From contig NZ_BAAAUV010000004.1 of the NCBI RefSeq assembly GCF_039534125.1, positions 124,001-188,000 on the forward strand: a DNA stretch of 64,000 nt. The letters are read 5' to 3'. A program made the translations under genes and the position numbers. Source of the DNA: Actinocorallia longicatena. GTDB taxonomy: Bacteria > Actinomycetota > Actinomycetes > Streptosporangiales > Streptosporangiaceae. The notes beneath the pieces are model-generated. The model had not been told where the DNA came from, did not search any database, and worked only from the letters and a program-made list of their open reading frames with translations. This document shows positions 14,932 to 23,728 of this stretch, piece after piece; the first letter of the stretch is position 1, and every line of letters begins with the position of its first letter.

Positions 14932-15950
14932 CGATCTCCCAGCCGATCGACGGGTCGGCCGCCGTCAGGTCCTGGACCTCGGCGGCGCGCCGTCTCATCC
15001 CGACCCCCGAGCCGTACCGCCGCCCCGACGTCGGCCGAGCCGCCGCCCTCCGCCTCCTCGACTGCGACGAGGCGACCCTCGACCTGCTGCTGTCGGCGGG
15101 TCTTCCCGCGACGGGCACCGGCCGTGACCTGTGGTTCGACCGGTACGACCTGATCAATGTGGCCGTCCACGGCGGCACCGGCCGGAGCGTCCCGGAGGCC
15201 GCCCAGCGCTTCCTGCTGCGCTACGCCGACGGCCCCCGGGACGGCTGGACCGCTCCCAGAAGCTGGACCCTGCGCTGGATGCTCGCCTGCGCCGACCCCG
15301 GCTGCACGGGGACCTGGCGGATCCGGACGCCCGTCCCCGAGCTCTTCGGCGGCAGGCTCGAGGCGCAGGACGCCCGGCAGACCGCCCCCGGGGTGATCGA
15401 GGCGACCGGCGGGCGGGTGCGGCTGACGGCGGGCCTGGTCACCGGGGGCTTCCGGGCCGAGGTCCGCTCATCGCTGGCCAGGAAGCTCTTCGACGAGCTC
15501 CTCGACGAACTGGAGACCGAGCGGCTGCGCTACCAGTGGCTCCCGCCCGGCCTGAACACCGACGCCGCCGCCGCGGTCCGCCACGGCGCGGTCGACTGCG
15601 TGGCCGCCGCGCTGGTCCTGGCCGAGCGGGCCCGCGACTGCGGCCTGAACGCCCGGACCCGCCGCGGGCGGATGCTCGGGATGCTGGCCGTCGATCACTC
15701 CTGGGCGGAGGTCCAGGACACCGGCGGACGCTGGCTCCCGCTCGACCCGATCTTCGCTCTGCTGGGCGGAGCCGGACGGGTCGGCGCCGCGGGGGCGGAG
15801 TTCCGCGAGTTCTGCGCGGGCTCGGTCCCGAGCCGGTTCCTGCCGTGGGACCGCGCCGCGGGCGAGCCGCTGGCCGAGCACGAGTGCGCCGCGGGCGGCT
15901 GGACCGAGGGAACGGGGACCGAGACCTTCCTCGCGACGCCCGCCACATGA
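14928..15950 (+). CDS. Transglutaminase-like protein with intact Cys-His-Asp triad
   Basis: 340 residues. The N-terminal half (residues 1-190) is not recognised. The C-terminal half is a transglutaminase-like fold: Cys224 (GAVDCVAAAL), His257 (AVDHSWAEV) and Asp273 (LPLDPIF) in the right order and spacing. In secondary metabolism such proteins (AdmF of andrimid) condense carrier-bound acyl groups with amines. ATG 14928 overlaps the exporter stop (ATGA), and the next gene, an alpha/beta-hydrolase fused to a carrier domain, starts 27 bases downstream. A plain protease or peptide N-glycanase-like role is less likely in this context. Confidence 0.75.
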   Translation: MTISQPIDGSAAVRSWTSAARRLIPTPEPYRRPDVGRAAALRLLDCDEATLDLLLSAGLPATGTGRDLWFDRYDLINVAVHGGTGRSVPEAAQRFLLRYADGPRDGWTAPRSWTLRWMLACADPGCTGTWRIRTPVPELFGGRLEAQDARQTAPGVIEATGGRVRLTAGLVTGGFRAEVRSSLARKLFDELLDELETERLRYQWLPPGLNTDAAAAVRHGAVDCVAAALVLAERARDCGLNARTRRGRMLGMLAVDHSWAEVQDTGGRWLPLDPIFALLGGAGRVGAAGAEFREFCAGSVPSRFLPWDRAAGEPLAEHECAAGGWTEGTGTETFLATPAT

Positions 15951-15977
15951 CCGAGGCACGAGAACCAGGAGGTGATC

Positions 15978-17120
15978 ATGGGGGACGAACCAGTCCTTGA
16001 GCTTCGCTACCGGGACACCTCGCCGTTGCGCACGGCGGCGGGCCGGGAGTTCTACTACGAGGAGAACGGCACGTCGGGACCGCACCTGACGATCGTCAAC
16101 AACTTCTTCCTCACCGCGCCGATGTGGCGGACCTTCACCGGCGGGCTGGCCGAGCGGAACCGGATCCTCACCTACGACCTGCGCAACCAGGGGGCGTCCA
16201 CGAGCGACCCGGGCGAGACGGCCTGGCAGGACCACGTCGACGACCTGACCTCCCTCCTCGACGGGCTGGGCGTCGAGAGCACCTACCTCGTCGGCACGTC
16301 GATCTCGGCCCTGATCTGCCGGGACTTCGCGCTCGCCCATCCCGAGCGCGTCACGGGGCTGGTGCTGGTCGGCCCGGTCTGCACCCCGTCGGGCGGCCGG
16401 CGCCGCCGGGCGATCACCCGCTCCTGGGCCAACACGATGGAGAACGGCGGCACCGAGGCGCTCTGGGACCACCTCTACTCGATGGTGCTCGGCGAGCCCG
16501 CGATGAAGACCCTCGGAACCGCCGGCTACCTGGGGCTCCGCGAGGCCTTCACCTCCCTGCACTCGGTGGACATCGTCGCGCCCAACCTCCGCTCGTCCCT
16601 CGAGGCGTCCGACGATCCGGCGCTGCTCGCCGAGCTCGCCTGCCCGACGCTGCTGATGGTGGGGGAGGAGGACTTCCTGTGGTGCCCGAGCACGGTCGCC
16701 GAGACCGAGCGCCTGATCAGGGACGTCACGACCGTCTGGCTCCCGGCCATCGGGCACCTGCCGTACATGGAGGACACCGACGCCTTCCAGGAGGCGGTGC
16801 AGGCGTTCATCGACGAGGTCGAGACCGCCGAGGCGGAATCGCGGGATCCGGAGCCGGGCGATCTCGGGCAGGGGGATCCGCTGCCGCGGCTGCGCCGGCT
16901 CCTCGGGGAGGTGCTGGGCGAGCGGGCCGTCCTGGACGAGGGATGCGAGGACCTGACGCTCAGCGAGCTCGGCCTGGAGTCCTGGGGCTATGTGGCGCTG
17001 CTGGCCTCCATCGAGCGGGAGTTCGGCGTCGAGTGGGACGTGGACGTGCCGATGAGCAGCCTGCGGACCCTGTCCTCGATCGGCGCCCATCTCGGCCAGC
17101 GGTGCGGGGTGAGGGCATGA
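15978..17120 (+). CDS. Alpha/beta-hydrolase fused to a C-terminal acyl carrier domain
   Basis: 380 residues. Residues 1-285 form an alpha/beta-hydrolase with probable triad Ser108 (VGTSIS), Asp232 (GEEDFL) and His260 (AIGHLPY). The nucleophile elbow reads G-T-S-I-S, so the last Gly of GxSxG is Ser. After an acidic linker, residues about 300-380 are a carrier domain with site LGLESWGYVALL (Ser335). ATG 15978 has AGGAGGT five bases upstream. The layout suggests the hydrolase edits or transfers the acyl group held on its own carrier, acting as thioesterase or acyltransferase. The stop overlaps the reductase start. Confidence 0.85.
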   Translation: MGDEPVLELRYRDTSPLRTAAGREFYYEENGTSGPHLTIVNNFFLTAPMWRTFTGGLAERNRILTYDLRNQGASTSDPGETAWQDHVDDLTSLLDGLGVESTYLVGTSISALICRDFALAHPERVTGLVLVGPVCTPSGGRRRRAITRSWANTMENGGTEALWDHLYSMVLGEPAMKTLGTAGYLGLREAFTSLHSVDIVAPNLRSSLEASDDPALLAELACPTLLMVGEEDFLWCPSTVAETERLIRDVTTVWLPAIGHLPYMEDTDAFQEAVQAFIDEVETAEAESRDPEPGDLGQGDPLPRLRRLLGEVLGERAVLDEGCEDLTLSELGLESWGYVALLASIEREFGVEWDVDVPMSSLRTLSSIGAHLGQRCGVRA

Positions 17121-18277
17121 CGCACCTGGTGACCGGGGCGACCGGTTTCGTCGGGGCCGCCCTCGTCCTGGAGCTGCTGGAGCGGACCGAGGACGAGGTG
17201 TGCTGCCTGGTGCGGGGGAGCGACGACGCCTCGGCGACCGCCCGGCTGCACACGGCGCTCACCCATGCCGCAGGGGTCTACCGGACACCGGCCACCGGCG
17301 AGGCGATCGCCGCCCGGGTCCGGGCGGTCGCGGGCGACGTGACGGCGGCGGGATGCGGCGCCGACCTCGCCTCGCTGCCCCGGATCGGGCAGGTCTGGCA
17401 CGCGGCGGCCTCCCTGCGGTTCGAGGACCGCTACGCGGCGGAGATCCACACGATGAACGTGGTCGGCACCGCCAACCTGGTCGATCTGGTCAAGGCACTG
17501 GGCGGCCCGCTGGTCAACCATGTCAGCACCGCCTACGTGGCGGGGCGGCGCACCGGTCCGATCGAGGAGTCCGTCCCGGACGGGGAGGTCCCCACCCACA
17601 ACCTCTACGAGCGGTCCAAGGTCGAGGGCGAGCGGATGATCGCCCGCTCCGGGCTCGACTGGCGCATCCTGCGGCCCAGCATCGTCATCGGGCACGGCAC
17701 GACCAGGGCGGCGACGACCTTCAGCGGCATGTACGGCTTCGTCAGCGCCCTGCTGGTCTTCCGCCGCTCGGTCCAGCGGCACTTCGGCCATCTGCTCGGC
17801 TTCCGGCCGATCCCGCTGATCGCCGATCCGGAAGCCGAGCTGAACCTGGTCCCGGTGGACGCGGTGGCGCGCGAGGCGGTCGCGGTGGGGCTGAACGGTC
17901 CCGCGGGCACGGTCTTCCATCTCACCAACGCGGCCTCGCCCACGGTCGGCGCGGCCATCTCGGAGATCTTCGAGGGCAGCGGGCTCAGGCCGCCGGTGTT
18001 CGTGCCGGACGGGGGCCGGTTCACCGCGCTCGATCGCAAGCTCGACGACGCCATGGACTTCTACTCCTCCTATCTCGCCTACGGCAAGACCTTCGACCGC
18101 GCCAACACCGACGCGGTGTGCGGCGGCACGGGCGCCTTCCCGCTGCCGCCGGGAGAGGTCGGCGAGTTCGTCGGCTGGTACCGGGAGCTGATCGAGAGGG
18201 ACGGGCGGGTGACCGCGCCGGCCAGGCAGTCCTTCGCCTTCAGACGGCCGAGCCACACGACAGGGGAACGTGAATGA
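17117..18277 (+). CDS. Extended SDR, thioester/fatty-acyl reductase-like
   Basis: 386 residues of the NAD_binding_4 (male-sterility / thioester reductase) type of extended SDR. NADP-binding GATGFVG at residues 7-13, WHAAASL, then active-site Ser in VSTAYVAG and YERSKVEGE giving the Tyr-x3-Lys pair, followed by LRPSIVIG. Relatives reduce CoA- or carrier-bound thioesters to aldehydes or alcohols, so this may release the product reductively. It overlaps both neighbours by four bases (ATGA), as part of a tightly coupled operon. Confidence 0.85.
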   Translation: MTHLVTGATGFVGAALVLELLERTEDEVCCLVRGSDDASATARLHTALTHAAGVYRTPATGEAIAARVRAVAGDVTAAGCGADLASLPRIGQVWHAAASLRFEDRYAAEIHTMNVVGTANLVDLVKALGGPLVNHVSTAYVAGRRTGPIEESVPDGEVPTHNLYERSKVEGERMIARSGLDWRILRPSIVIGHGTTRAATTFSGMYGFVSALLVFRRSVQRHFGHLLGFRPIPLIADPEAELNLVPVDAVAREAVAVGLNGPAGTVFHLTNAASPTVGAAISEIFEGSGLRPPVFVPDGGRFTALDRKLDDAMDFYSSYLAYGKTFDRANTDAVCGGTGAFPLPPGEVGEFVGWYRELIERDGRVTAPARQSFAFRRPSHTTGERE

Positions 18278-19848
18278 GCAGCGCGATCACGAGCAGCGAG
18301 AAGATCTTCTATCCCGGGCTGATGGTCCAGCAGGCCGCCTACCGCTACCCCGGCACCCGGGTGCGGCTCGACCGGCCCTTCGACCTCGCGCCCGAACTCG
18401 GCACCGCCCACACCTACAACGACCTCGCCTTCCTGGTGGAGAGCACGGCCGCGAGCCTGTGGGCGCACGGCGTCCGGCCCGGCGACGTGGTGGCGGTCTA
18501 CAAGAGCCAGAACGCCGACATCATGCTGCTCGCCTGCGCGATCGCCCGGGTCGGGGCGGTTCCGGCGATGCTCGCCCCGGCGCTGGACGGCGGGACGATC
18601 AGCGAACTGCTGGAGCAGCTGAGGCCCGGCTACCTGATCACCGACGCGGCCCGGCTCGTCGACAGCGACCTCGATCGCGTCGTCGGCCGCCTGGTCCCCG
18701 AGATCCTGCTCGTCGGCCGTCCTATCGGCGGGTACCGGCTGCTGCGCGACCGGTACGGGCCGCCGCCGCCCTTCCCCGACACCGAGCCGGGCGAGACCGC
18801 GATCATCACCCACACGTCGGGCACGACGGGCCTGCCCAAGATGGTCGCGCAGTCCCGGCGCGGGATGCAGGCGCACATCAACGTCCAGCGGCGCATCGCC
18901 CGGATGCTGCGGGTCAGGGAGCCGTACGCGCTGTGCATCTCCTTCGTCCACGCCCGGACGTACTCGGCGCTGGCGATGGGCCTGGAGCGCGGGCTGCCGT
19001 TCGCGTTCCTGACCGACCACTCCCTCGGCAACGTCCGGTGGATGTTCGACGACTTCCGGCCGGGGCTCGTGGAGACGCATCCCAACACCTACATTCTCTG
19101 GGAGGAGCTGGCCGAGGAGCCCGACGGCCCGCTCTCGCAGGTCAAGTTCTACATCGGCACCTTCGACGCCATCCATCCGCGGACCGTGAAGACCCTGCTG
19201 AGAGCGTCGCGGCGGCGGCGCGCGATGTACTTCCAGGCCTACGGCCAGTCGGAGACGGGTCCCGTGACGGTCAGGCCGTACTCGCGGTGGATCGCGAGCC
19301 GGTCGCAGGGCCGGTGCGTCGGCCACCAGATCCCCGGGCTGACCCGGGTGCGGATCGGCTGGAAGAGCGACGGCAGGATCGGGCCGATCGAGGTGCGCTC
19401 GCGCGGTCAGGCCCGCACCTACGTCGGCCAGGAGAAGCGGTTCTCGGCCAACTTCACCGAGGACGGCTGGTGGGACATGACGGACGTCGGCCACCGGGGC
19501 CGGTTCGGCTGCATCCATCTCCTCGACCGCGAGGTCGACCGGGCGGAGCTGCTGGAGAGCGTCCTCAAGGTGGAGGACACGGTGATCAGCCGGCTGCCCG
19601 AGCTGACCGAGGTGGTCATCGTCCCGCTGGACGGGTTCCTCCAGCCGGTGGTCTGCACCCGGCACGACCGGCCGCTCGACCTTCCGGCGTGGCGGGCGGC
19701 GGTGGCCGACCAGCCGCCGATGGCCAAGCCGCTCCAGGCCCGCTGGGTGGATCTGCCGTCGACGGCGACCTGGAAGGTCAAGCGCCTCGAGCTTCGGAGG
19801 ATGCTCCTGGAGGAGGGGTACGGGATCGAGCGGATGGCCCTCGCCTGA
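18274..19848 (+). CDS. AMP-forming acyl ligase (assembly-line ligase 2)
   Basis: 524 residues of the ANL superfamily. A3 loop ITHTSGTTGLPKMVAQ is canonical; A5 is AYGQSETGP; A7 is DGWWDMTDVGHRGRFG. The C-terminal A10 region reads STATWKVKRLELRRML: a Lys is present but the usual P-x-G-K context is not. It should activate a second acid for the cluster, probably for the carrier domain fused to the hydrolase. ATG 18274 overlaps the reductase stop. The stop codon lies in a perfect 9-bp hairpin shared with the convergent gene. Confidence 0.87.
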   Translation: MSSAITSSEKIFYPGLMVQQAAYRYPGTRVRLDRPFDLAPELGTAHTYNDLAFLVESTAASLWAHGVRPGDVVAVYKSQNADIMLLACAIARVGAVPAMLAPALDGGTISELLEQLRPGYLITDAARLVDSDLDRVVGRLVPEILLVGRPIGGYRLLRDRYGPPPPFPDTEPGETAIITHTSGTTGLPKMVAQSRRGMQAHINVQRRIARMLRVREPYALCISFVHARTYSALAMGLERGLPFAFLTDHSLGNVRWMFDDFRPGLVETHPNTYILWEELAEEPDGPLSQVKFYIGTFDAIHPRTVKTLLRASRRRRAMYFQAYGQSETGPVTVRPYSRWIASRSQGRCVGHQIPGLTRVRIGWKSDGRIGPIEVRSRGQARTYVGQEKRFSANFTEDGWWDMTDVGHRGRFGCIHLLDREVDRAELLESVLKVEDTVISRLPELTEVVIVPLDGFLQPVVCTRHDRPLDLPAWRAAVADQPPMAKPLQARWVDLPSTATWKVKRLELRRMLLEEGYGIERMALA

Positions 19849-19865
19849 CCGGTCCTCCGGTCAGG
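19844..19865. terminator. Bidirectional hairpin carrying both convergent stop codons
   Basis: A perfect 9-bp stem CCTGACCGG (19844-19852) / CCGGTCAGG (19857-19865) with loop TCCT. The TGA of ligase 2 (19846-19848) and the TGA of the receiver protein (minus strand 19863-19861) sit in mirrored positions in the two arms. No T-run. Confidence 0.6.
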
Positions 19866-20244
19866 TGTGTCCCGCCGCCGCCCTCAGGGTCGCGAGCAGG
19901 ACGTCGGGCGAGCTGTCCTTGTCGAGGAAGCGGTAGGCGCCGGCGGCCAGGGCGTAGCCGCACAGCTCGCTCTGGACGCTGATCGCCACGGCGGGGATCC
20001 GGAGCTCGAGGCTGAGGGTGCGCAGCAGGCGGAGGCCGTCGCGCTCGCCGGGCAGCAGGACGTCCACGAGCGCCACGGCGGGGGCCCGCTCCCGGGCCAG
20101 CTCGACGGCCCGGGGGGCGCTGGAGGCGGACGCGACCACGGTGAATCCCGAGCTCGTCGAGAGGAAGGCGCGCAGGGCACCGAGCACCCGAGGGTCGTCG
20201 TCGGCGATCAGCACCCTGACCGTCGTCTCGTCCTCACTCTGCAC
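19861..20244 (-). CDS. Receiver-domain-only response regulator
   Basis: 127 residues with only a CheY-like receiver: acidic pair DDDP near residue 15, phosphoacceptor Asp in VALVDVLLPGERDG, Ser in AISVQS and Lys in FLDKD. There is no output domain, so it probably works as a phosphate shuttle or protein-interaction switch. GTG 20244 has GGGAGG just upstream. It lies 170 bases after the NarL-type regulator gene on the same strand, so it may belong to the kinase system that follows in the window. Confidence 0.85.
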   Translation of the reverse strand: MQSEDETTVRVLIADDDPRVLGALRAFLSTSSGFTVVASASSAPRAVELARERAPAVALVDVLLPGERDGLRLLRTLSLELRIPAVAISVQSELCGYALAAGAYRFLDKDSSPDVLLATLRAAAGHT

Positions 20245-20414
20245 CGTGCCTCCCGGCGCGCCCGGCGCGTCCCGGACGGGACCGCGAGCTTCTAGTCGAC
20301 ACCGTTTCGGCGGTGGCGTCGAGGGCGGAACGGCCTGTCAGGCCGCGACAATTGTCCTGAACCGGGCTGTTTGCCGCGGTGGGTGGCCGGAGGGTGACCG
20401 TCCTGAACGGCATG

Positions 20415-21107
20415 TCACGGTCCCGGGGCGAGGCCCTCGCGGATCGCCCACAGTGCCGCCTGGGTGCGCGAGACGAGCCCGAGCTTGCCCAGGACGTTGC
20501 TGACGTGCGTGCGCGTGGTGCGTTCACTGATCGTCAGGGCGCGTGCGATGTCCCGGTTGGACTGTCCCTGGGCGACCAGGGCCAGGATCTCGCGTTCGCG
20601 CGGGGTGAGAACGGCGGCGGTCTCCGCGGGCTGCCGCAGCGACCGGGTCAGCTTGCTGACGACGGCGGCGTCCAGATGGATCTCGCCGCGGTGGGCGGCC
20701 CGCACCGCCACCCCGACCTCGTCGGCGTCCGCGTCCTTGAGCAGGTAGCCGGCGGCGCCGACCTCCAGGGCCAGATGGACGCGCTCCGCCTCGCTGAAGC
20801 TCGTCAGGGCCACGACCTCGACGTCGGTGAACGTCTTCTTGATCTCGGCGGTGGCGGAGATGCCGTCCATCCGCGGCATCTCCAGGTCCATCAGGACCAC
20901 GTCGGGGAGCGCGTCCTCGGCGGCCAGCGCGGCGAGCAGGTCGAGAGCGTGCAGGCCGTCGGCGGCCTCGCCCACGACCTCGATGTCGTCGAGCATGCCG
21001 AAGAAGGTCCGCAGGCCCTTCCGGACGACACTGTGGTCGTCGACCACGAGGACGCGGATCCGGGGTTCGCCGGAAACCACGTCGTCGTGGGTCACATCGC
21101 GGTGCAT
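20415..21107 (-). CDS. NarL/LuxR-family response regulator
   Basis: About 230 residues: receiver (DDHSVVRKGL, phosphoacceptor in VVLMDLEMPRMDG, Lys in YLLKDA) and a LuxR-type helix-turn-helix (LTPREREILALVAQGQSNRDIARALTISERTTRTHVSNVLGKL). ATG 21107 is preferred because GGAG sits eight bases upstream, right behind the kinase stop; the frame is open to ATG 21137, which would overlap the kinase by 26 bases. It should be the cognate regulator of the symporter-kinase encoded immediately upstream. Confidence 0.92.
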   Translation of the reverse strand: MHRDVTHDDVVSGEPRIRVLVVDDHSVVRKGLRTFFGMLDDIEVVGEAADGLHALDLLAALAAEDALPDVVLMDLEMPRMDGISATAEIKKTFTDVEVVALTSFSEAERVHLALEVGAAGYLLKDADADEVGVAVRAAHRGEIHLDAAVVSKLTRSLRQPAETAAVLTPREREILALVAQGQSNRDIARALTISERTTRTHVSNVLGKLGLVSRTQAALWAIREGLAPGP

Positions 21108-21111
21108 CGCA

Positions 21112-23727
21112 TCACTCCGGGACGGCTGTTCCGACATCCTCGTGCCGGACGTCCGCCGGGCGCAAGAGCCCGGGGATCACCGCCCGGACCGTGGATCCGC
21201 TGGGGGAGCTTTCGATGTCCAGCCGGCCGCCGAGACGCTCGGTACGCTCCCGCATCCCGTCCAGGCCGAGATGGCCGGGGTGGGGGATGCCGGGGTCGAA
21301 GCCGATGCCGTTGTCGGAGACCTCGACGACGAGCGTCCCCGGTTTCAGGACGTCCTCGTGCAGCCGGACGGAGATCTGGGCGGGGCCCGCGTGCTTGATG
21401 CTGTTGTGGGCCGCCTCCTGGATGACGCGGAACAGGTCCTGCTCCGCCCGTTCGGTGAGGGTCAGGCGCTCCTCCGGCGCCTCGACCGAGATCGTGATGC
21501 CCTCGCGGGCCGCCACCGTCGCCAGGTGCCTGCGGGCGGCGTTGACCAGCCCCTCCTCGTGCAGGGTGCCGGGCCTCAGCTGGAAGATCAGCGCGCGCAT
21601 CTCCGACAGGGCGCTCTGGGTGAGCTCGCGGAGTTCGGCGAGGGTCAGGACCACGGGCTCCTTGCGCTCCCAGTCCTCCCGCTGCACGGCGAGCTCCAGC
21701 GCCCGGGTGTGCAGGTTCATCGAGAACAGGGCCTGTGAGACCGAGTCGTGCAGCTCCCGGGCGAGGCGGTGCCGCTCCTCCAGCGCCGCCACCTGGGACG
21801 CCTCGTCGAGGATCTCCCTGATCGTCTCGGCGGGCATGGGGTCCTCGCGCGTCACCGACGCGATCACGAAGCGCGCGCAGGCGGGGCCGACCGCGCCCAC
21901 GAGCAGGGACTCCACGTACTGGATGAGCTCGGGGTCGGCCTCGGCCTCGGGGGAGGAGCCGAGATGGTCCTCGGCGAGATGGTCGCGGAAGGCGCGGGCG
22001 GCTCCGGCGGACCCGAGGAACCGCTCGACCAGGGAGCGCAGGTCGGCGACCGTGATCCGGCCGTACCAGCGGCGGGCGCCGCCCCCGTCGTCGAGCGCGT
22101 CGACGAAGACCGCGGCGTCGGCCAGCGCGGCGGGCGGCAGCCGTTCGGCGAGGGAGAAGGCCACGTAGCCGCCGATGTTGACGAGCATGCTCCAGAACAT
22201 CGCGTGGCTGATCTCGTCCATGCCGGTCATGCCGAACAGCGCCTGGGGCCGCAGCCACTCCTGCCCGAACAGGCCGTCCTCGGTGAGCGAGCCCGGCAGC
22301 CAGCCCGCCTTGTCGAAGGTCGGCAGCAGCAGCGTGTAGATCCACGCGGTGAAGCCGGCCGACAGGCCGGCGAGGGCGCCGCGCCGGGTGCCGTTGCGCC
22401 AGAACAGGCCGCCGAAGACGGACGGCGCGAACTGGGCGACCGCGACGAACGACAGCAGGCCGAAGCTGACCAGGGCGACGCCGCCGCCGAACACCCGGAA
22501 GTAGGCGTATCCGGCGGCCATGATCACGATGATCGAGGCCCTCCTGACTCCGAGGATGACGCCCGTGAGGTCATCCTTCTCGACCAGCCGTGAGCGGCTG
22601 CGCAGCAGGAGCGGCATGACGAGGTAGTTGGAGATCATCGTGCTGAGCGCGACGGTCTCCACGATGATCATGCCGGTGGCGGTGCTCAGCCCGCCGACGA
22701 AGACGAGCAGCGTGACCAGCTCCTGCCCCTGCGCGAGGGGGAGGGCGAGCAGGAAGGTGTCCGGGTCGACCGCGCTGCCCGAGCCGAACCTGAGCAGCCC
22801 GCCGAGCGCGATCGGCAGCACGAACAGGTTGATGACCAGCAGGTAGAGCGGGAACATCCACATCGCGCGCAGCAGGTGCCGCTCGTCGGTGTTCTCGACG
22901 AAGGTCATCTGCCACTGGCGCGGCAGGAGGATCACGGCGAGCATCGACAGCACGGTCAGCCAGACCCAGGTGCCGTAGCCCTGGCCGGTGTCGATCGCGA
23001 GGGTCGTGGCCGTCCGGGGGGTGGCCGCCGCCAGCTCGAACAGGTCGCCGAACCCGCCGAACATGCCGTAGACCACGTAGAAGCCGGCGATGAGGAAGAT
23101 GACCAGCTTGACCACGGACTCGAAGGCGATGGTCACGACCATGCCCTCGTGCCGTTCGGAGGCGTCGAGGTGGCGGGCGCCGAACCAGATGGCGAAGGCG
23201 GCGAGCATGAAGGTCAGGTACAGGCCGGTGTCCTGGACGAACGGCACATGGGCCAGTTCCCACTTGGTGGGGACCCTCGGGTGCAGCCGGATGATCTCGC
23301 AGCTGTTGGAGACGGTCTTGAGCTGGAGCGCGATGAAGGGCAGGAGACCGACCACGGTGAGGACGGTGACGAGGCCGCCGAGCCGGGTGCTGCTGCCGTA
23401 GCGGGCGGAGATGAAGTCGGCGAGGGAGGTGATGCGGTGCTTCCTGCTGATCCGGACGATCTTCCGCAGGACCACCCAGCCGAGCGCGAACATCAGGGTG
23501 GGGCCGAGGTAGACCGGCAGGAACCCGAGCCCGGAGGTGGCGGCCTGGCCCACGCCGCCGTAGTAGGTCCAGGATGTCGCGTAGACGGCCAGCGAGAGCG
23601 AGTAGACCGTTCCGTTGGCGATGACGCTGCGCCCCGCCCTGGCCCTGCGGTCGCCGTAGTAGGCGACGACGAAGAGCAGCACGAGGTAGACCCCGGCGAC
23701 CACGGTGACGAACGTGTCTCCCAGCAC
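21112..23727 (-). CDS. Sodium:solute symporter-histidine kinase fusion (CbrA/CrbS-like architecture)
   Basis: 871 residues. Residues about 1-510 are an SLC5/SSS-type transporter with roughly 13 TM helices (VVAYYGDRRARAGRS, YATSWTYYGGVGQAA, SLADFISARYGSS). A linker of about 120 residues follows, then a HisKA_3 dimerisation helix (RHRLARELHDSVSQALFSMNL, phospho-His in ELHDS) and a GHKL ATPase (N-box QEAAHNSIKHAG; DNGIGFDPG). CbrA/CrbS-type fusions couple solute sensing or transport to signalling (acetate and amino-acid metabolism), but those I know use HisKA rather than HisKA_3. GTG 23727 follows the small membrane gene by one base. Confidence 0.9.
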   Translation of the reverse strand: MLGDTFVTVVAGVYLVLLFVVAYYGDRRARAGRSVIANGTVYSLSLAVYATSWTYYGGVGQAATSGLGFLPVYLGPTLMFALGWVVLRKIVRISRKHRITSLADFISARYGSSTRLGGLVTVLTVVGLLPFIALQLKTVSNSCEIIRLHPRVPTKWELAHVPFVQDTGLYLTFMLAAFAIWFGARHLDASERHEGMVVTIAFESVVKLVIFLIAGFYVVYGMFGGFGDLFELAAATPRTATTLAIDTGQGYGTWVWLTVLSMLAVILLPRQWQMTFVENTDERHLLRAMWMFPLYLLVINLFVLPIALGGLLRFGSGSAVDPDTFLLALPLAQGQELVTLLVFVGGLSTATGMIIVETVALSTMISNYLVMPLLLRSRSRLVEKDDLTGVILGVRRASIIVIMAAGYAYFRVFGGGVALVSFGLLSFVAVAQFAPSVFGGLFWRNGTRRGALAGLSAGFTAWIYTLLLPTFDKAGWLPGSLTEDGLFGQEWLRPQALFGMTGMDEISHAMFWSMLVNIGGYVAFSLAERLPPAALADAAVFVDALDDGGGARRWYGRITVADLRSLVERFLGSAGAARAFRDHLAEDHLGSSPEAEADPELIQYVESLLVGAVGPACARFVIASVTREDPMPAETIREILDEASQVAALEERHRLARELHDSVSQALFSMNLHTRALELAVQREDWERKEPVVLTLAELRELTQSALSEMRALIFQLRPGTLHEEGLVNAARRHLATVAAREGITISVEAPEERLTLTERAEQDLFRVIQEAAHNSIKHAGPAQISVRLHEDVLKPGTLVVEVSDNGIGFDPGIPHPGHLGLDGMRERTERLGGRLDIESSPSGSTVRAVIPGLLRPADVRHEDVGTAVPE

Positions 23728-23728
23728 G

